Of a stretch of DNA of 64,000 nucleotides, positions 8,155-16,325 are shown piece by piece; positions within the stretch are counted from its first letter, which is position 1, and the number at the start of each line of letters is the position of its first letter. The position numbers were made by a program, and so were the translations under genes. The notes under the pieces were generated by a model. The model made no database searches. It saw only the letters and a program-made list of their open reading frames with translations, and was not told the DNA's origin. Source of the DNA: Planctomycetota bacterium (GTDB lineage: Bacteria > Planctomycetota > UBA1135 > UBA2386). Location of the stretch: NCBI GenBank assembly GCA_016716265.1, contig JADJWQ010000001.1, forward strand, positions 2,728,001 to 2,792,000, given 5' to 3'.

Positions 8155-10989
8155 ATGACGAGTTCCCCCCGATCCCGCGACGAGCTGGATGGCGAGATCC
8201 TCGCCGCCGTGCTCGCCGACGAGCGCCTGCTGGACGAGCCGGAGCCGCTGCTCGAGCGGTTCGCCGAGCATCCGGCCTCGGTCCACGGGGTGCTGCGCGC
8301 GATGCGCGACTACCGCGAGCTCGTCGAGCTGGCGAAGCTCGACGACGCGGGCAACGTGGTGCGCGACGGCCGGCTCGCGCCCGGCACGGAACTCGGGGAC
8401 TACCGGATCGACGGTGAGCTCGGCCGGGGCGCGATGGGCGTCGTCTACCGCGCCCGGCAGCGCTCGCTCGGCGACCGCGAGGTCGCGCTGAAGGTGCTGC
8501 CGCAGTCGTTGGTGCTGCGCGACCCGCGCTTCCTGACCAGATTCCGTCGCGAGGCGGAGCTCGCCGCGCGGATCCACCACCCGAACGTCGCCGAGGTCTA
8601 CGGCGTCGGGTCGGCGCGCGGTGCGATGTGCTTCGCGATGCGGCTCGTCGAGGGCCCGACGCTGCAGAGCGTGCTGCAGGACATCGCCGCCCGGCGCGAT
8701 TCGACCGCGGTGCGCGACGACGCGCGCCACGTCGGCCGCGCGGTGCGCATCGTCCGCACGCTGGCCGACGCGCTCGCGACCATCCACGCCGCCGGGCTCG
8801 TGCACCGCGACGTGAAGCCGTCCAACGTCATCCTGGCGGGCGCGGGCGCCGGCTCGCCGACCGCGCTGGACGCCGACCCCGTGCTCGTCGACTTCGGCCT
8901 GCTGCGGGCGAGCGGGCCGACCGACCTGACCGGGACGGAGACGCTGCTGTGCACACCTGCCTACGCGTCGCCCGAGGCGCGCCTCGGCCGGGAGCTCGAT
9001 GCCCGCGCCGACGTGTTCTCGCTCGGCGCGCTGCTGCACGACCTCCTCACCGCCACGCCGGCCGGCGACCGCGTGGTCGCGAGCGCCGGGCTGACCGACG
9101 TGCGCGCGGTCAATCCGCTGGTCGACGAGCGGCTGGCCGCGACCGTGCGGATGGCGACCGACGAGCGACCTTCGCTCCGCTACGCGGATGGCTCCGCGCT
9201 GCGCGACGAGCTCGACCGCTACCTGAGCCACCGGCCGCTGGCGGCGCTCCCGACGACGCTGCTGCGTCGCGTCTCGCTGTGGGCGCGGCGCAGTCCCGCG
9301 GCCGCCGCGCGGCGCGCGGTCGCGGTCGTGCTGCTCGCCGCGCTGCTGTTCGGCGCGGCGAAGACGATCACGGCGGTCGTCGAGGTCGCGAGCGCCGCGC
9401 GCACCGCGGCGGACGCCGAGGCGGCGGGCGACCTCGCCACGGCGGCGACCGGGTATCGCACTCTGATCGATCGCCCGTGGACCGCACGGCTGGCGTTCTG
9501 GCTCGGCCGGGAGCGCGCGCGGGCGCGGGCCTGGTGGCGCCCCGACAGCCCGCTCGCGCCGTTCCGCGACGCGCTGCTCGAGGTGACTCAGGTCGGCGGC
9601 GCAGACGCGCAGGTCGCGCAGCTCGCGCTGGAGACGGCGCACATCCGCGCCTGCGAGCTGCTGTTCGCGCCCGGCGCGGACGCGGGCGCGGAGTGGGACA
9701 CGGTCGCGCGGTTCCTGATGCGCGAGGCGCGCACGCCGGACTCGGCGGCGCGTCGCGGCACGGCGATCGCCACCTGGGTCGACGTGCTGATCCTCGAGCC
9801 GGGCTGGGCCGACCGCGTCGACGGGCTGCGCGGGCTGGTGATCGAGCTGGCCTGTGGCGCGTTGCGCGATGCTCCGTTTCCGGAGCGGACGACGCACCGT
9901 GCGGCGGTCGCCGCGCTCGGTGCACTGCGCGATCCGGCCGCGTTCGATCCGCTGCTGTCGCTGGTCGGACATCCCGATCCGGAGGTGGGGAGGCTCGCGC
10001 AGGTCGGGCTCCTGGCGACGTGGCGTCAGATGCGGAGGTCCCGGTCCGATGCGTTCCTGCGATTCGGCGTGGACCGGCTTGCGGAGTGGCTATGGACCAT
10101 CGTGTCGAGCGCGGACGAGCGGCTGCGTTCCATCGGCGACGCGACCGCGACGCATCCGCTCGCGCCGTGGATCGAGACCAGCGAGCTGAACATCGAAAGC
10201 TCGTCGCTACTGCGAATCGCGTTCGACACCATCGTGTGGCGCACATGGGAGCTCGGCGACGATGCGTTGCGCGAGCTCGAGGAGCTGTGCACGTTTCGCG
10301 AGCTGGTCGCGTTGAACAGAGGGGTCCGAGACCTCGCGAGGATGGAATGGGCTTGCGAGTGTCCGCCGGGCTCGCCCAATCCGCCGATCGGCCCATCCTG
10401 TGAGACCCTCCACATCGCGCGCGGCGAGACCGAGCCCTACGCCTACGACCCCTCGATCTGGACGCCGCGCCGCGGCGACACCCGGGTCGAGACGGCACTC
10501 GAGCTACCCCGCGAGCTCCCGAGGCTCGATTGGGCGTCGGTGGAGTTCCGCGATCTGCAGGATCGCGACCGACTCCGGCCGCGGCTCCGTGGGGACGCGG
10601 TGTCGGTGCGCTGGCATGGAGCGGTCATGAAGCGCTTCGAGACCGGTGTGGGGGCGTTCCTCGAGCTGCGCCCGGGCGCGGCCGAGCTGACCGTCACCGC
10701 TCGCATCCCGCGCGTACTGCAGGACCTGCGGATCTCGATCGGGAGCATCCTCGCGGCCCGCCACACGCTGCCGGAGTTCGGGCGTGGCACCGTCCGCGTG
10801 CGGATCCCCGACACCGGGTTCGAGCTGACGTCGCCCGTCGCGGACCCGACCCGGGTCAGCCCCATCGAATGCACCGTGCCAGCGAACGCGCTCGTCGGGC
10901 TCGAGACCGTCGACGTCGTTCTCGACTACCCAAGCGGGAACACGACGTTCCGCGTGTGGTACGTCGACATCGACTGGCTGGCGCGCTGA
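8155..10989 (+). CDS. Membrane-anchored Ser/Thr protein kinase
   Basis: A 944-residue Hanks-type kinase. The catalytic domain spans roughly residues 83-355: glycine loop GELGRGAMGVVYRA, catalytic Lys about 113 (VALKVLP), helix-C Glu about 133, HRDVKPSN (Asp about 219), a DFG motif (VDFGLL, about 246) and an activation segment ending CTPAYASPEA. A short N-terminal helical region with a DEPEPLLERF pattern precedes it. A single membrane span lies near residues 380-400 (VAVVLLAALLFGAAKTITAVV). The rest, presumably extracytoplasmic, has a helical-repeat-like part (ALGALRDPAAFDPLLSLVGHPDPEV) and a beta-rich C-terminus. This layout is common in planctomycetes. The ECF sigma gene follows 118 bases downstream in the same direction, suggesting a shared signalling role. 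The input signal is unknown. Confidence 0.93.
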   Translation: MTSSPRSRDELDGEILAAVLADERLLDEPEPLLERFAEHPASVHGVLRAMRDYRELVELAKLDDAGNVVRDGRLAPGTELGDYRIDGELGRGAMGVVYRARQRSLGDREVALKVLPQSLVLRDPRFLTRFRREAELAARIHHPNVAEVYGVGSARGAMCFAMRLVEGPTLQSVLQDIAARRDSTAVRDDARHVGRAVRIVRTLADALATIHAAGLVHRDVKPSNVILAGAGAGSPTALDADPVLVDFGLLRASGPTDLTGTETLLCTPAYASPEARLGRELDARADVFSLGALLHDLLTATPAGDRVVASAGLTDVRAVNPLVDERLAATVRMATDERPSLRYADGSALRDELDRYLSHRPLAALPTTLLRRVSLWARRSPAAAARRAVAVVLLAALLFGAAKTITAVVEVASAARTAADAEAAGDLATAATGYRTLIDRPWTARLAFWLGRERARARAWWRPDSPLAPFRDALLEVTQVGGADAQVAQLALETAHIRACELLFAPGADAGAEWDTVARFLMREARTPDSAARRGTAIATWVDVLILEPGWADRVDGLRGLVIELACGALRDAPFPERTTHRAAVAALGALRDPAAFDPLLSLVGHPDPEVGRLAQVGLLATWRQMRRSRSDAFLRFGVDRLAEWLWTIVSSADERLRSIGDATATHPLAPWIETSELNIESSSLLRIAFDTIVWRTWELGDDALRELEELCTFRELVALNRGVRDLARMEWACECPPGSPNPPIGPSCETLHIARGETEPYAYDPSIWTPRRGDTRVETALELPRELPRLDWASVEFRDLQDRDRLRPRLRGDAVSVRWHGAVMKRFETGVGAFLELRPGAAELTVTARIPRVLQDLRISIGSILAARHTLPEFGRGTVRVRIPDTGFELTSPVADPTRVSPIECTVPANALVGLETVDVVLDYPSGNTTFRVWYVDIDWLAR

Positions 10990-11107
10990 GCCGCGCACCC
11001 GACCTGGGGAAGATCACGACTTGCCCCCGCTGTCGCCGACCGGAAGCATCTGGGCGTCGAGCTCCCGCTCATGTGCGGGGCTGTGGAGCAACACGGGGAA
11101 CGGCGCC

Positions 11108-11788
11108 ATGACGACTCCGAACCGCGACTCCGGATTCAGCGACTCCGGATCTGGCGAGGCGCCGGACCGCGAGCCGGACGCCGCGTGGAACACGACGCTG
11201 CAGGTCGAGCGCTGGCAGGCCGGTGATCCGGGCGCCTTCGAGCTGCTGCACGGACGCTTCGCGCCGCTGGTCCGCCGGCGGCTGCAGCGTCACGAGAGCT
11301 GGCCGATCGTCGCGCGCCGCATGCAGATCGACGACGCCGCGCAGGAGGTGTGGACGCGCGCAATCGGCGCGTCGCAGTGCGCGTTCACCCCGCACGGGCC
11401 CGGCTCGTTCGCGGCGTTCCTCGGCGCGATCACCGACCACACACTGGTCGATCTGCTGCGCGGAGCGAGCGCACAGAAGCGCGGCGGCCACGCCGCGATC
11501 GAAGCGCTCGAGACCGGCTGGGAGAGGCGCGCCCAGCCCCCTCCGAACGGCGGCGCGCTCGAGACGCCGACCGGCCGCGCGCGGAGCAACGAGCTGCTGC
11601 GGATCGCGGCGCAGGAGCTCAGCGAGCGCGAGCTGGAAGCGTGGCGGATGGTCGAGATCGAGGGCTACACCACGGACGAGGCCGGCCTCGCGCTCGGCTG
11701 CTCCGGGTCGGCGGTCCGCGGGCTCATGCTGCGCAGCCGGCAACGGCTGGTGATGCGTCTGCGTCGCGACTACGGCGATCGCGGGTAG
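11108..11788 (+). CDS. ECF-type RNA polymerase sigma factor
   Basis: A 226-residue sigma-70-family protein. Region 2 appears as GDPGAFELLHGRFAPLVRRRLQ...MQIDDAAQEVWTRAI with the DDAAQEVW core near residue 76. Region 4 appears as AQELSERELEAWRMVEIEGYTTDEAGLALGCSGSAVRGLMLRSRQRL, a helix-turn-helix for the -35 element. A 20-odd-residue Ser/Asp-rich N-terminal tail precedes region 2. I chose the ATG at 11108 because sequence upstream of it is not domain-like. The gene follows a Ser/Thr kinase, a frequent planctomycete pairing in which kinase and sigma factor act in one envelope-sensing pathway. No anti-sigma factor is adjacent. Confidence 0.88.
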   Translation: MTTPNRDSGFSDSGSGEAPDREPDAAWNTTLQVERWQAGDPGAFELLHGRFAPLVRRRLQRHESWPIVARRMQIDDAAQEVWTRAIGASQCAFTPHGPGSFAAFLGAITDHTLVDLLRGASAQKRGGHAAIEALETGWERRAQPPPNGGALETPTGRARSNELLRIAAQELSERELEAWRMVEIEGYTTDEAGLALGCSGSAVRGLMLRSRQRLVMRLRRDYGDRG

Positions 11789-11964
11789 GCGGCTCGTGAC
11801 GCTCTCGCGCTGCGGCATTGCTGTTCAGCGTCCAGGTAACGCTGCCGGCCCCGGTGCGCGCCGAGGCTCGCCCTGCGCCCCGCCCCGCGGCGCCCGGATC
11901 TCACTACAATCCGGCCGGCGATCGCTCGCCCTCGCTCGGGCCTTCTCTCTTCCAAGGAGCAGCC

Positions 11965-13404
11965 ATGCATCCTCGTTTCGCTCGTTCGCCGTCTCCCTTC
12001 CTGTGCGTGCTCGCGCCGCTGGTGCTCGCGGCAGCGCCCCGTGCGCAGATCCTGCCCGGCCAGTCGATCTGCGCGGTCACCGTCGGCACGGCCGGCGAGA
12101 TGTGGCAGGTCGACCACCTGACCGGCACTGCCACCCAGCTGACCATCAGCGCCGCTCTGGTCACCGCGCGTCCCAACTGCGTGACGATGCTCGACCCGGT
12201 CTCCGGCTACATCGGCACGAACCCGGTCGGCGTCTCCGGCGACATCTACGCGATCCTGGTCGCGGGCACGACGATCGTCGAGACGCAGCTCAACTCGACG
12301 CCGACCCAGGGCAGCAACGTCGCCCAGCTCGCGGGCCTCGGCGGCCGCCTCTACTTCACCACGCAAGATGCCGCTGGCGCCGGCGGCTGGCTGCAGAGCA
12401 TCCCGGCCGGCGGCGGCGCGGTGCAGGCCGAGCTGGACATCACGACGGTCGGCGCCACGGGCCTCGCCAACGCGTGCTGCGCGATGGGCGGCAAGATCTA
12501 CGTCGCCACGTTCAACTCGAGTGCGGCCAGCACGGCGACCTCGCCCGGTGAGCTGATCGAGTACGACCCCGGCACCATGGCCGGGCGGCTCGTGATGACG
12601 CTGCCACCCGGCGGCTTCGACCCGAGCGGCAATCCGTGGAACACCGGCATCGTGAACATGCTGCCGGATCCGCTGAACCCGGGCACCGTGGTCCTGCAGG
12701 GCGTGTACGGGGACCTGCTGTACATCGATCCGGCGACGGCGACGATCGTGCGCCAGGACTGGACCGGCACCAAGAACGCGGCCGGTACCGGACTCGCGAG
12801 CGGAACGGTCAACTCGTTCGCCTGGGATCCGATCGCGCAGGACTGGGTCGTCGGCACGCGCACCGGCACCATCGAGCGTTGGGTCGGTGAGCAGCAGGCG
12901 CAGAACAAGATCAGCGGCGTCGGCAGCACGACGGCGGCAAGCCTGGGCGGCATCCATTACTTCCCGATGGACCGCGGGGTCGACGTCTCCTACGGCGGCG
13001 GCTGCCGGGGCAACGAGGACTGGGAGCCGACCGACTCGAGCTTCGGCGCGCCGATCGCCGGCAACATGGGCTTCCGCTTCGGCTTGTTCGGCGGGAACGG
13101 CGGCGATGCCGTCGTCGCGGTGATCGGCATCAGCGCGACTTCCGTCAACGGAGTCCCGCTGCCCCTCGACCTGGCGTTCGCCGGGCTGACGCCGGGCTGC
13201 TTCCTGCGCACCGACGCGATCGTCAGCCTCGGCGCGACGCTCGGCGGCACCGGGGCCGGCAACGGCCAGGTGACCATCCCCCTGCCGCTGCCCATGAGCG
13301 TGCTGGGCGCGCGGTTCTACCGGCAGTGGTTCGAGCTGCAGACGGTCCCGACCAACCCCGCGGGTGCGGTCGTCTCGAACGCCCGGATGACCGTGATCCG
13401 CTGA
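11965..13404 (+). CDS. Secreted beta-propeller-like protein with conserved C-terminal domain
   Basis: A 479-residue exported protein. A good Shine-Dalgarno sequence (AAGGAG, 11954-11959) precedes the ATG. The signal peptide is FLCVLAPLVLAAAPRAQ. The mature part has repeated blade-like segments (GEMWQVDHLTGTATQLT, GDIYAILVAGTT, GGRLYFTTQD, GKIYVATFNS, GDLLYIDPATATIV) consistent with a beta-propeller. The last ~120 residues match the window's recurring C-terminal domain: GGGCRGN, VPLPLDLAFAGLTPGCFLRT, then VTIPLPL...GARFYRQWFEL and AVVSNARMTVIR. The metallopeptidase gene begins 21 bases downstream. Function is unknown; the C-terminal domain may serve attachment or sorting, which is inference. 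Confidence 0.82.
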   Translation: MHPRFARSPSPFLCVLAPLVLAAAPRAQILPGQSICAVTVGTAGEMWQVDHLTGTATQLTISAALVTARPNCVTMLDPVSGYIGTNPVGVSGDIYAILVAGTTIVETQLNSTPTQGSNVAQLAGLGGRLYFTTQDAAGAGGWLQSIPAGGGAVQAELDITTVGATGLANACCAMGGKIYVATFNSSAASTATSPGELIEYDPGTMAGRLVMTLPPGGFDPSGNPWNTGIVNMLPDPLNPGTVVLQGVYGDLLYIDPATATIVRQDWTGTKNAAGTGLASGTVNSFAWDPIAQDWVVGTRTGTIERWVGEQQAQNKISGVGSTTAASLGGIHYFPMDRGVDVSYGGGCRGNEDWEPTDSSFGAPIAGNMGFRFGLFGGNGGDAVVAVIGISATSVNGVPLPLDLAFAGLTPGCFLRTDAIVSLGATLGGTGAGNGQVTIPLPLPMSVLGARFYRQWFELQTVPTNPAGAVVSNARMTVIR

Positions 13405-13425
13405 TCACCGATCCGAGGTGCGGCC

Positions 13426-14526
13426 ATGATCCGAGCCCGGTGTGCCAGATTCGCCGGTCCACTCGCTGTGGTCGTCGCGCTCGGGCTCGCGCCCGGCGCG
13501 ATCCGGGCCCAGGCCGACCGCCTCGCCGACGCCTACGAGAAGTCGGTGCGGGACGTCAACGAGGCCCACCTGCGGAAGCCTGGCGACACGACGGAGGACG
13601 CACTGGCGCAGCGCGGAGCGCGCGAGCGGCAGCGCGCGCTCGACGCATTGCTCCGGCTCGAGGCGTCGGAGGCCGTGGACGCCGCATTGCTCCGCTGCGG
13701 CGAGGCGGCCCTCGACCTCGCGCTCGGTGACGACTTCGCGCGCATCCGCACGCAGCTCGTCACGCACGGCGCGACACAGCGCGAGCAGCTCGGCACTGCG
13801 CTGGTGCGGCCACGCTTCGTCCTGCGCGGGCTCGGCGGACTCGACGACGACTACCTCCAGCGGTTCGCCGACGTGTTCGACGCGATCCTGACCGGCTACG
13901 ACGAAGTGTTCGGGTTCGACGAGTGGAGCAAGGTGCCGGGCAAGAAGCTCCGCGTCCGCGTGCATCTCGTCGAGCAGGTCACCGCACCACCGCACTTCGC
14001 ACCGGAGTTCCCGTGGCACTCCGAGATCGACTTCCCGGTCATCGACCCGAACGAGCTGACGTCGCCGACCGCCGACGGCAAGTTCCTGTTCTACGGGCTG
14101 TGCCACGAGCTCGGCCACGTGATCGCGATGTGGGGCGACCGCGACCGCGAGGAGGACCACCATGCGTGGGCGCACTACACGGGCTGTGCGATCGTCGACC
14201 ACTTGGCGGCGACGCACGGCGACGCCGAGTGGATGAAGCCATCGCGCGACGGGCGCTGGCGCTCGCCGCGGATCGAGCGCGAACGCCTCGCCGATTCGAC
14301 GCCCGGGACCGGCGACCGCGACGCGGTGCTGAAGCTGCTGCTGGATCTGCACGATGCCGTCGGTCCGCGCGCGATCGGCACCGCGCTGAACTGGCAGGAT
14401 GCCAAGGACCGCCGGCTGCGCATCAACCGCGTGCGCTACGACTCGTTCGGGGAGCTGCGCGAGGGCTTCGAGCGGACGCTGCGAGACCGCGCCGGGCTCG
14501 CGCGGGTGCGCGCACTGCTGCCCTGA
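13426..14526 (+). CDS. Secreted putative zinc metallopeptidase (HELGH)
   Basis: A 366-residue protein with an N-terminal signal peptide (RFAGPLAVVVALGLAPGAIRAQA) and an HExxH zinc motif in FYGLCHELGHVIAMW near residue 226. The nearby EEDHHAWAHYTGCAIVDHL could give further ligands. The C-terminal part (DGRWRSPRIERERLAD, RLRINRVRYDSFGELREGFERTL) is helical. It is followed at once by a broken copy of the glutaminase-like gene (14557-14948). The same C-terminal part of this protein recurs as a fragment at 19970-20290, just before the intact glutaminase-like gene, so the two genes form a duplicated module. Substrate unknown. The exact peptidase family is not recognised. Confidence 0.75.
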   Translation: MIRARCARFAGPLAVVVALGLAPGAIRAQADRLADAYEKSVRDVNEAHLRKPGDTTEDALAQRGARERQRALDALLRLEASEAVDAALLRCGEAALDLALGDDFARIRTQLVTHGATQREQLGTALVRPRFVLRGLGGLDDDYLQRFADVFDAILTGYDEVFGFDEWSKVPGKKLRVRVHLVEQVTAPPHFAPEFPWHSEIDFPVIDPNELTSPTADGKFLFYGLCHELGHVIAMWGDRDREEDHHAWAHYTGCAIVDHLAATHGDAEWMKPSRDGRWRSPRIERERLADSTPGTGDRDAVLKLLLDLHDAVGPRAIGTALNWQDAKDRRLRINRVRYDSFGELREGFERTLRDRAGLARVRALLP

Positions 14527-14556
14527 TCTCGCACCCCGACGACGCGCACCGTCGGA

Positions 14557-14948
14557 CTCCACACAGGATCCTGGCGGTCGGCCGGATACGCTCGGCGCGT
14601 GGGTCGCGATCGACGGGGAGCCCCACCGGCTGCTCGGCGCCGATCCGGGCGTGCCCGCGCTGCCCACCGCGCGCACCCTGGTCACGGCAACGCGCACGAC
14701 CTTCGAGTATGCCCACGGTCCAGTCGGGATCGAGCTCGCGTTCGTGACGCCCGCATTACCCGACGACCTCGAGGTGCTGTCGCGGCCACTGACCTACGTC
14801 GTATTCACCGCCGTGAGCCGCGACGGCGCGGAGCACTCCCTCGACTTCCAGTTCGCCGTGCCATGCGACGTCTGCATCGATCATCCCGGGCGGGCCGTCG
14901 CGCCGACCTCGATCGCCGTCGACGGGCTCGACGCCGCGGGCTTCCGAT
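14557..14948 (+). pseudogene. Truncated, internally deleted copy of the glutaminase-like gene
   Basis: The DNA here is very similar to 20320-20875. The upstream part matches the sequence in front of the intact gene (ggatcctggcgg...tacgctcggcgcgtg). The alignment then skips the first ~60 codons (signal peptide and start of the mature protein) and resumes at VAIDG...RLLGADPGVP, running through VLSRPLTYVVFTAVSRDGAEHSLDF and CIDHPG to DAAGF. The surviving coding part is out of frame with the retained GTG start position, and it stops at the boundary with the opposite-strand kelch gene. It is a remnant of a recent module duplication. Confidence 0.85.
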
Positions 14949-14954
14949 CGGAAG

Positions 14955-16325
14955 TCAGCGGGAGCCGATGAGGCCGACGAAGGCGTCGGTCACGGTGAGC
15001 GGCAATGGGGCGGCGAGGGGGTCGGCGACGACGGCCTGCTGGTAGAAGAGCCGGCCGACGAGGCGTGGGTCGGTGGGGATGAGGATGGTGATGTGCGCCA
15101 TCTGCCCGACCAGCGGCACGCCGCCGATGACGTCGGGCGAGACCAGCAGGTCGCAGCCCGGGATACCGAGCGGGCCGAGGTCGAACGGCAGCGGGGCGGG
15201 ACCGAAGCTGCGGTTCGACAGGCCGGTCAGCAGCCACGCGCGATCGCTGCCGGGCGGGCCGGCGATCTGCAGCAGGAATGCGTCGCCCTGCCAGGGGAAC
15301 GACAGCGGGAACGGCGCGAGCGTCGCGCGCGGGTTGTTCGCGCAGCCGACGGCGAAGCGGCCGTAGGCTGCCGGGCGCGTGGCGTAGAGCTCCCAGGTGG
15401 CGACGGAGCTCGAGGTGTAGAGGCCGAACGTCACCATGCGGCGGCGCTGGGTGTCGTAGACCATCCGCGATTGCGTGCCGACGCGCGGCAGGCCGGCGAC
15501 GGTGCGCCGCTGCCAGTCGATGCCGTCGTAGTCCCAGACGGTGTTCTGCTCGATCGGATGCCCGAGGGGGAGGATGCCGCCGTGCATCACGATGCGCTGT
15601 CGGTGTGCATCGTAGGCCATGCAGGCGCCGAACCGCGCCGTGGGTACGGTCGCGGTGTGGATCTGGGTCCAATTGGCTCCGTCGAACTCCCAGTGGTCGT
15701 CCAGCTCGATAGTCGCCGTGGACGTGTAGCCCCGCCCCCCGAACAGCACGACACGCTCGCGGGCGACGTCGTAGGCCATCGCCGCGGACTCGCGAGGCGG
15801 CGGAGACGTCTGCGGACTGAGCATGTTCCAGTCCGAACCATCAAATGCCCACGAGTCGTTTTGATGAGGGCTGATCCGAAACATGAACATCCCGCGCAAG
15901 GGTCCGCACCAGACCATCGCGTACGGCACAGCGCCCGGCGGGACGTGCTGCGGAAACCGCTCCGTCCAGTCGAGACCATCGAATTCCCACGTCTCGGTCA
16001 GCGAGCCATTCGTAGATCTACCTCCATAGAGCACGAATCGGCCTCTCGAGACATCGTACGCCATCGCGGAGTCCACTACTGCGAGCGGCGACTGTGTGGT
16101 CGGGACCAGGCTCCAGTCGGAGCCGTCCCACAACCAGGTCTCACGATAGGGCTGGCTGAGCCACGCGCCTCCGTAGCACACGGTGTGCCCGCGCTGGACA
16201 TCATATGCCAGACCATGACCGCTGCGCACCGACGGCAAGTTGGCAGGATTGCGCAGCACCCAGCCGAGCTGCGCCGCTGACGGCGCAACCAGGAGCAGGA
16301 GCAGGCAGACGACTCGCACGATCAT
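14955..16325 (-). CDS. Secreted kelch-repeat-like beta-propeller protein
   Basis: A 456-residue exported protein with signal peptide MIVRVVCLLLLLVAPSAAQ. It contains about six kelch/galactose-oxidase-like blades, each of the form SGHGLAYDVQRG-V-YGG...ETWLWDGSDW (also FVLYGGRST...TWEFDGLDW, VVLFGGRGY...HWEFDGANW, RIVMHGG...VWDYDGIDW). The C-terminus is the domain shared by several secreted proteins here: SFGPAPLPFDLGPLGIPGCDLLVSPD, then ITILIPTDPRLVGRLFYQQAV. The ATG overlaps the stop of the upstream subtilase (ATGA), so both are made from one message. The gene's 3' end abuts the truncated glutaminase-like copy. Role unknown; probably a cell-surface or extracellular protein partnering the protease. 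Confidence 0.85.
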   Translation of the reverse strand: MIVRVVCLLLLLVAPSAAQLGWVLRNPANLPSVRSGHGLAYDVQRGHTVCYGGAWLSQPYRETWLWDGSDWSLVPTTQSPLAVVDSAMAYDVSRGRFVLYGGRSTNGSLTETWEFDGLDWTERFPQHVPPGAVPYAMVWCGPLRGMFMFRISPHQNDSWAFDGSDWNMLSPQTSPPPRESAAMAYDVARERVVLFGGRGYTSTATIELDDHWEFDGANWTQIHTATVPTARFGACMAYDAHRQRIVMHGGILPLGHPIEQNTVWDYDGIDWQRRTVAGLPRVGTQSRMVYDTQRRRMVTFGLYTSSSVATWELYATRPAAYGRFAVGCANNPRATLAPFPLSFPWQGDAFLLQIAGPPGSDRAWLLTGLSNRSFGPAPLPFDLGPLGIPGCDLLVSPDVIGGVPLVGQMAHITILIPTDPRLVGRLFYQQAVVADPLAAPLPLTVTDAFVGLIGSR

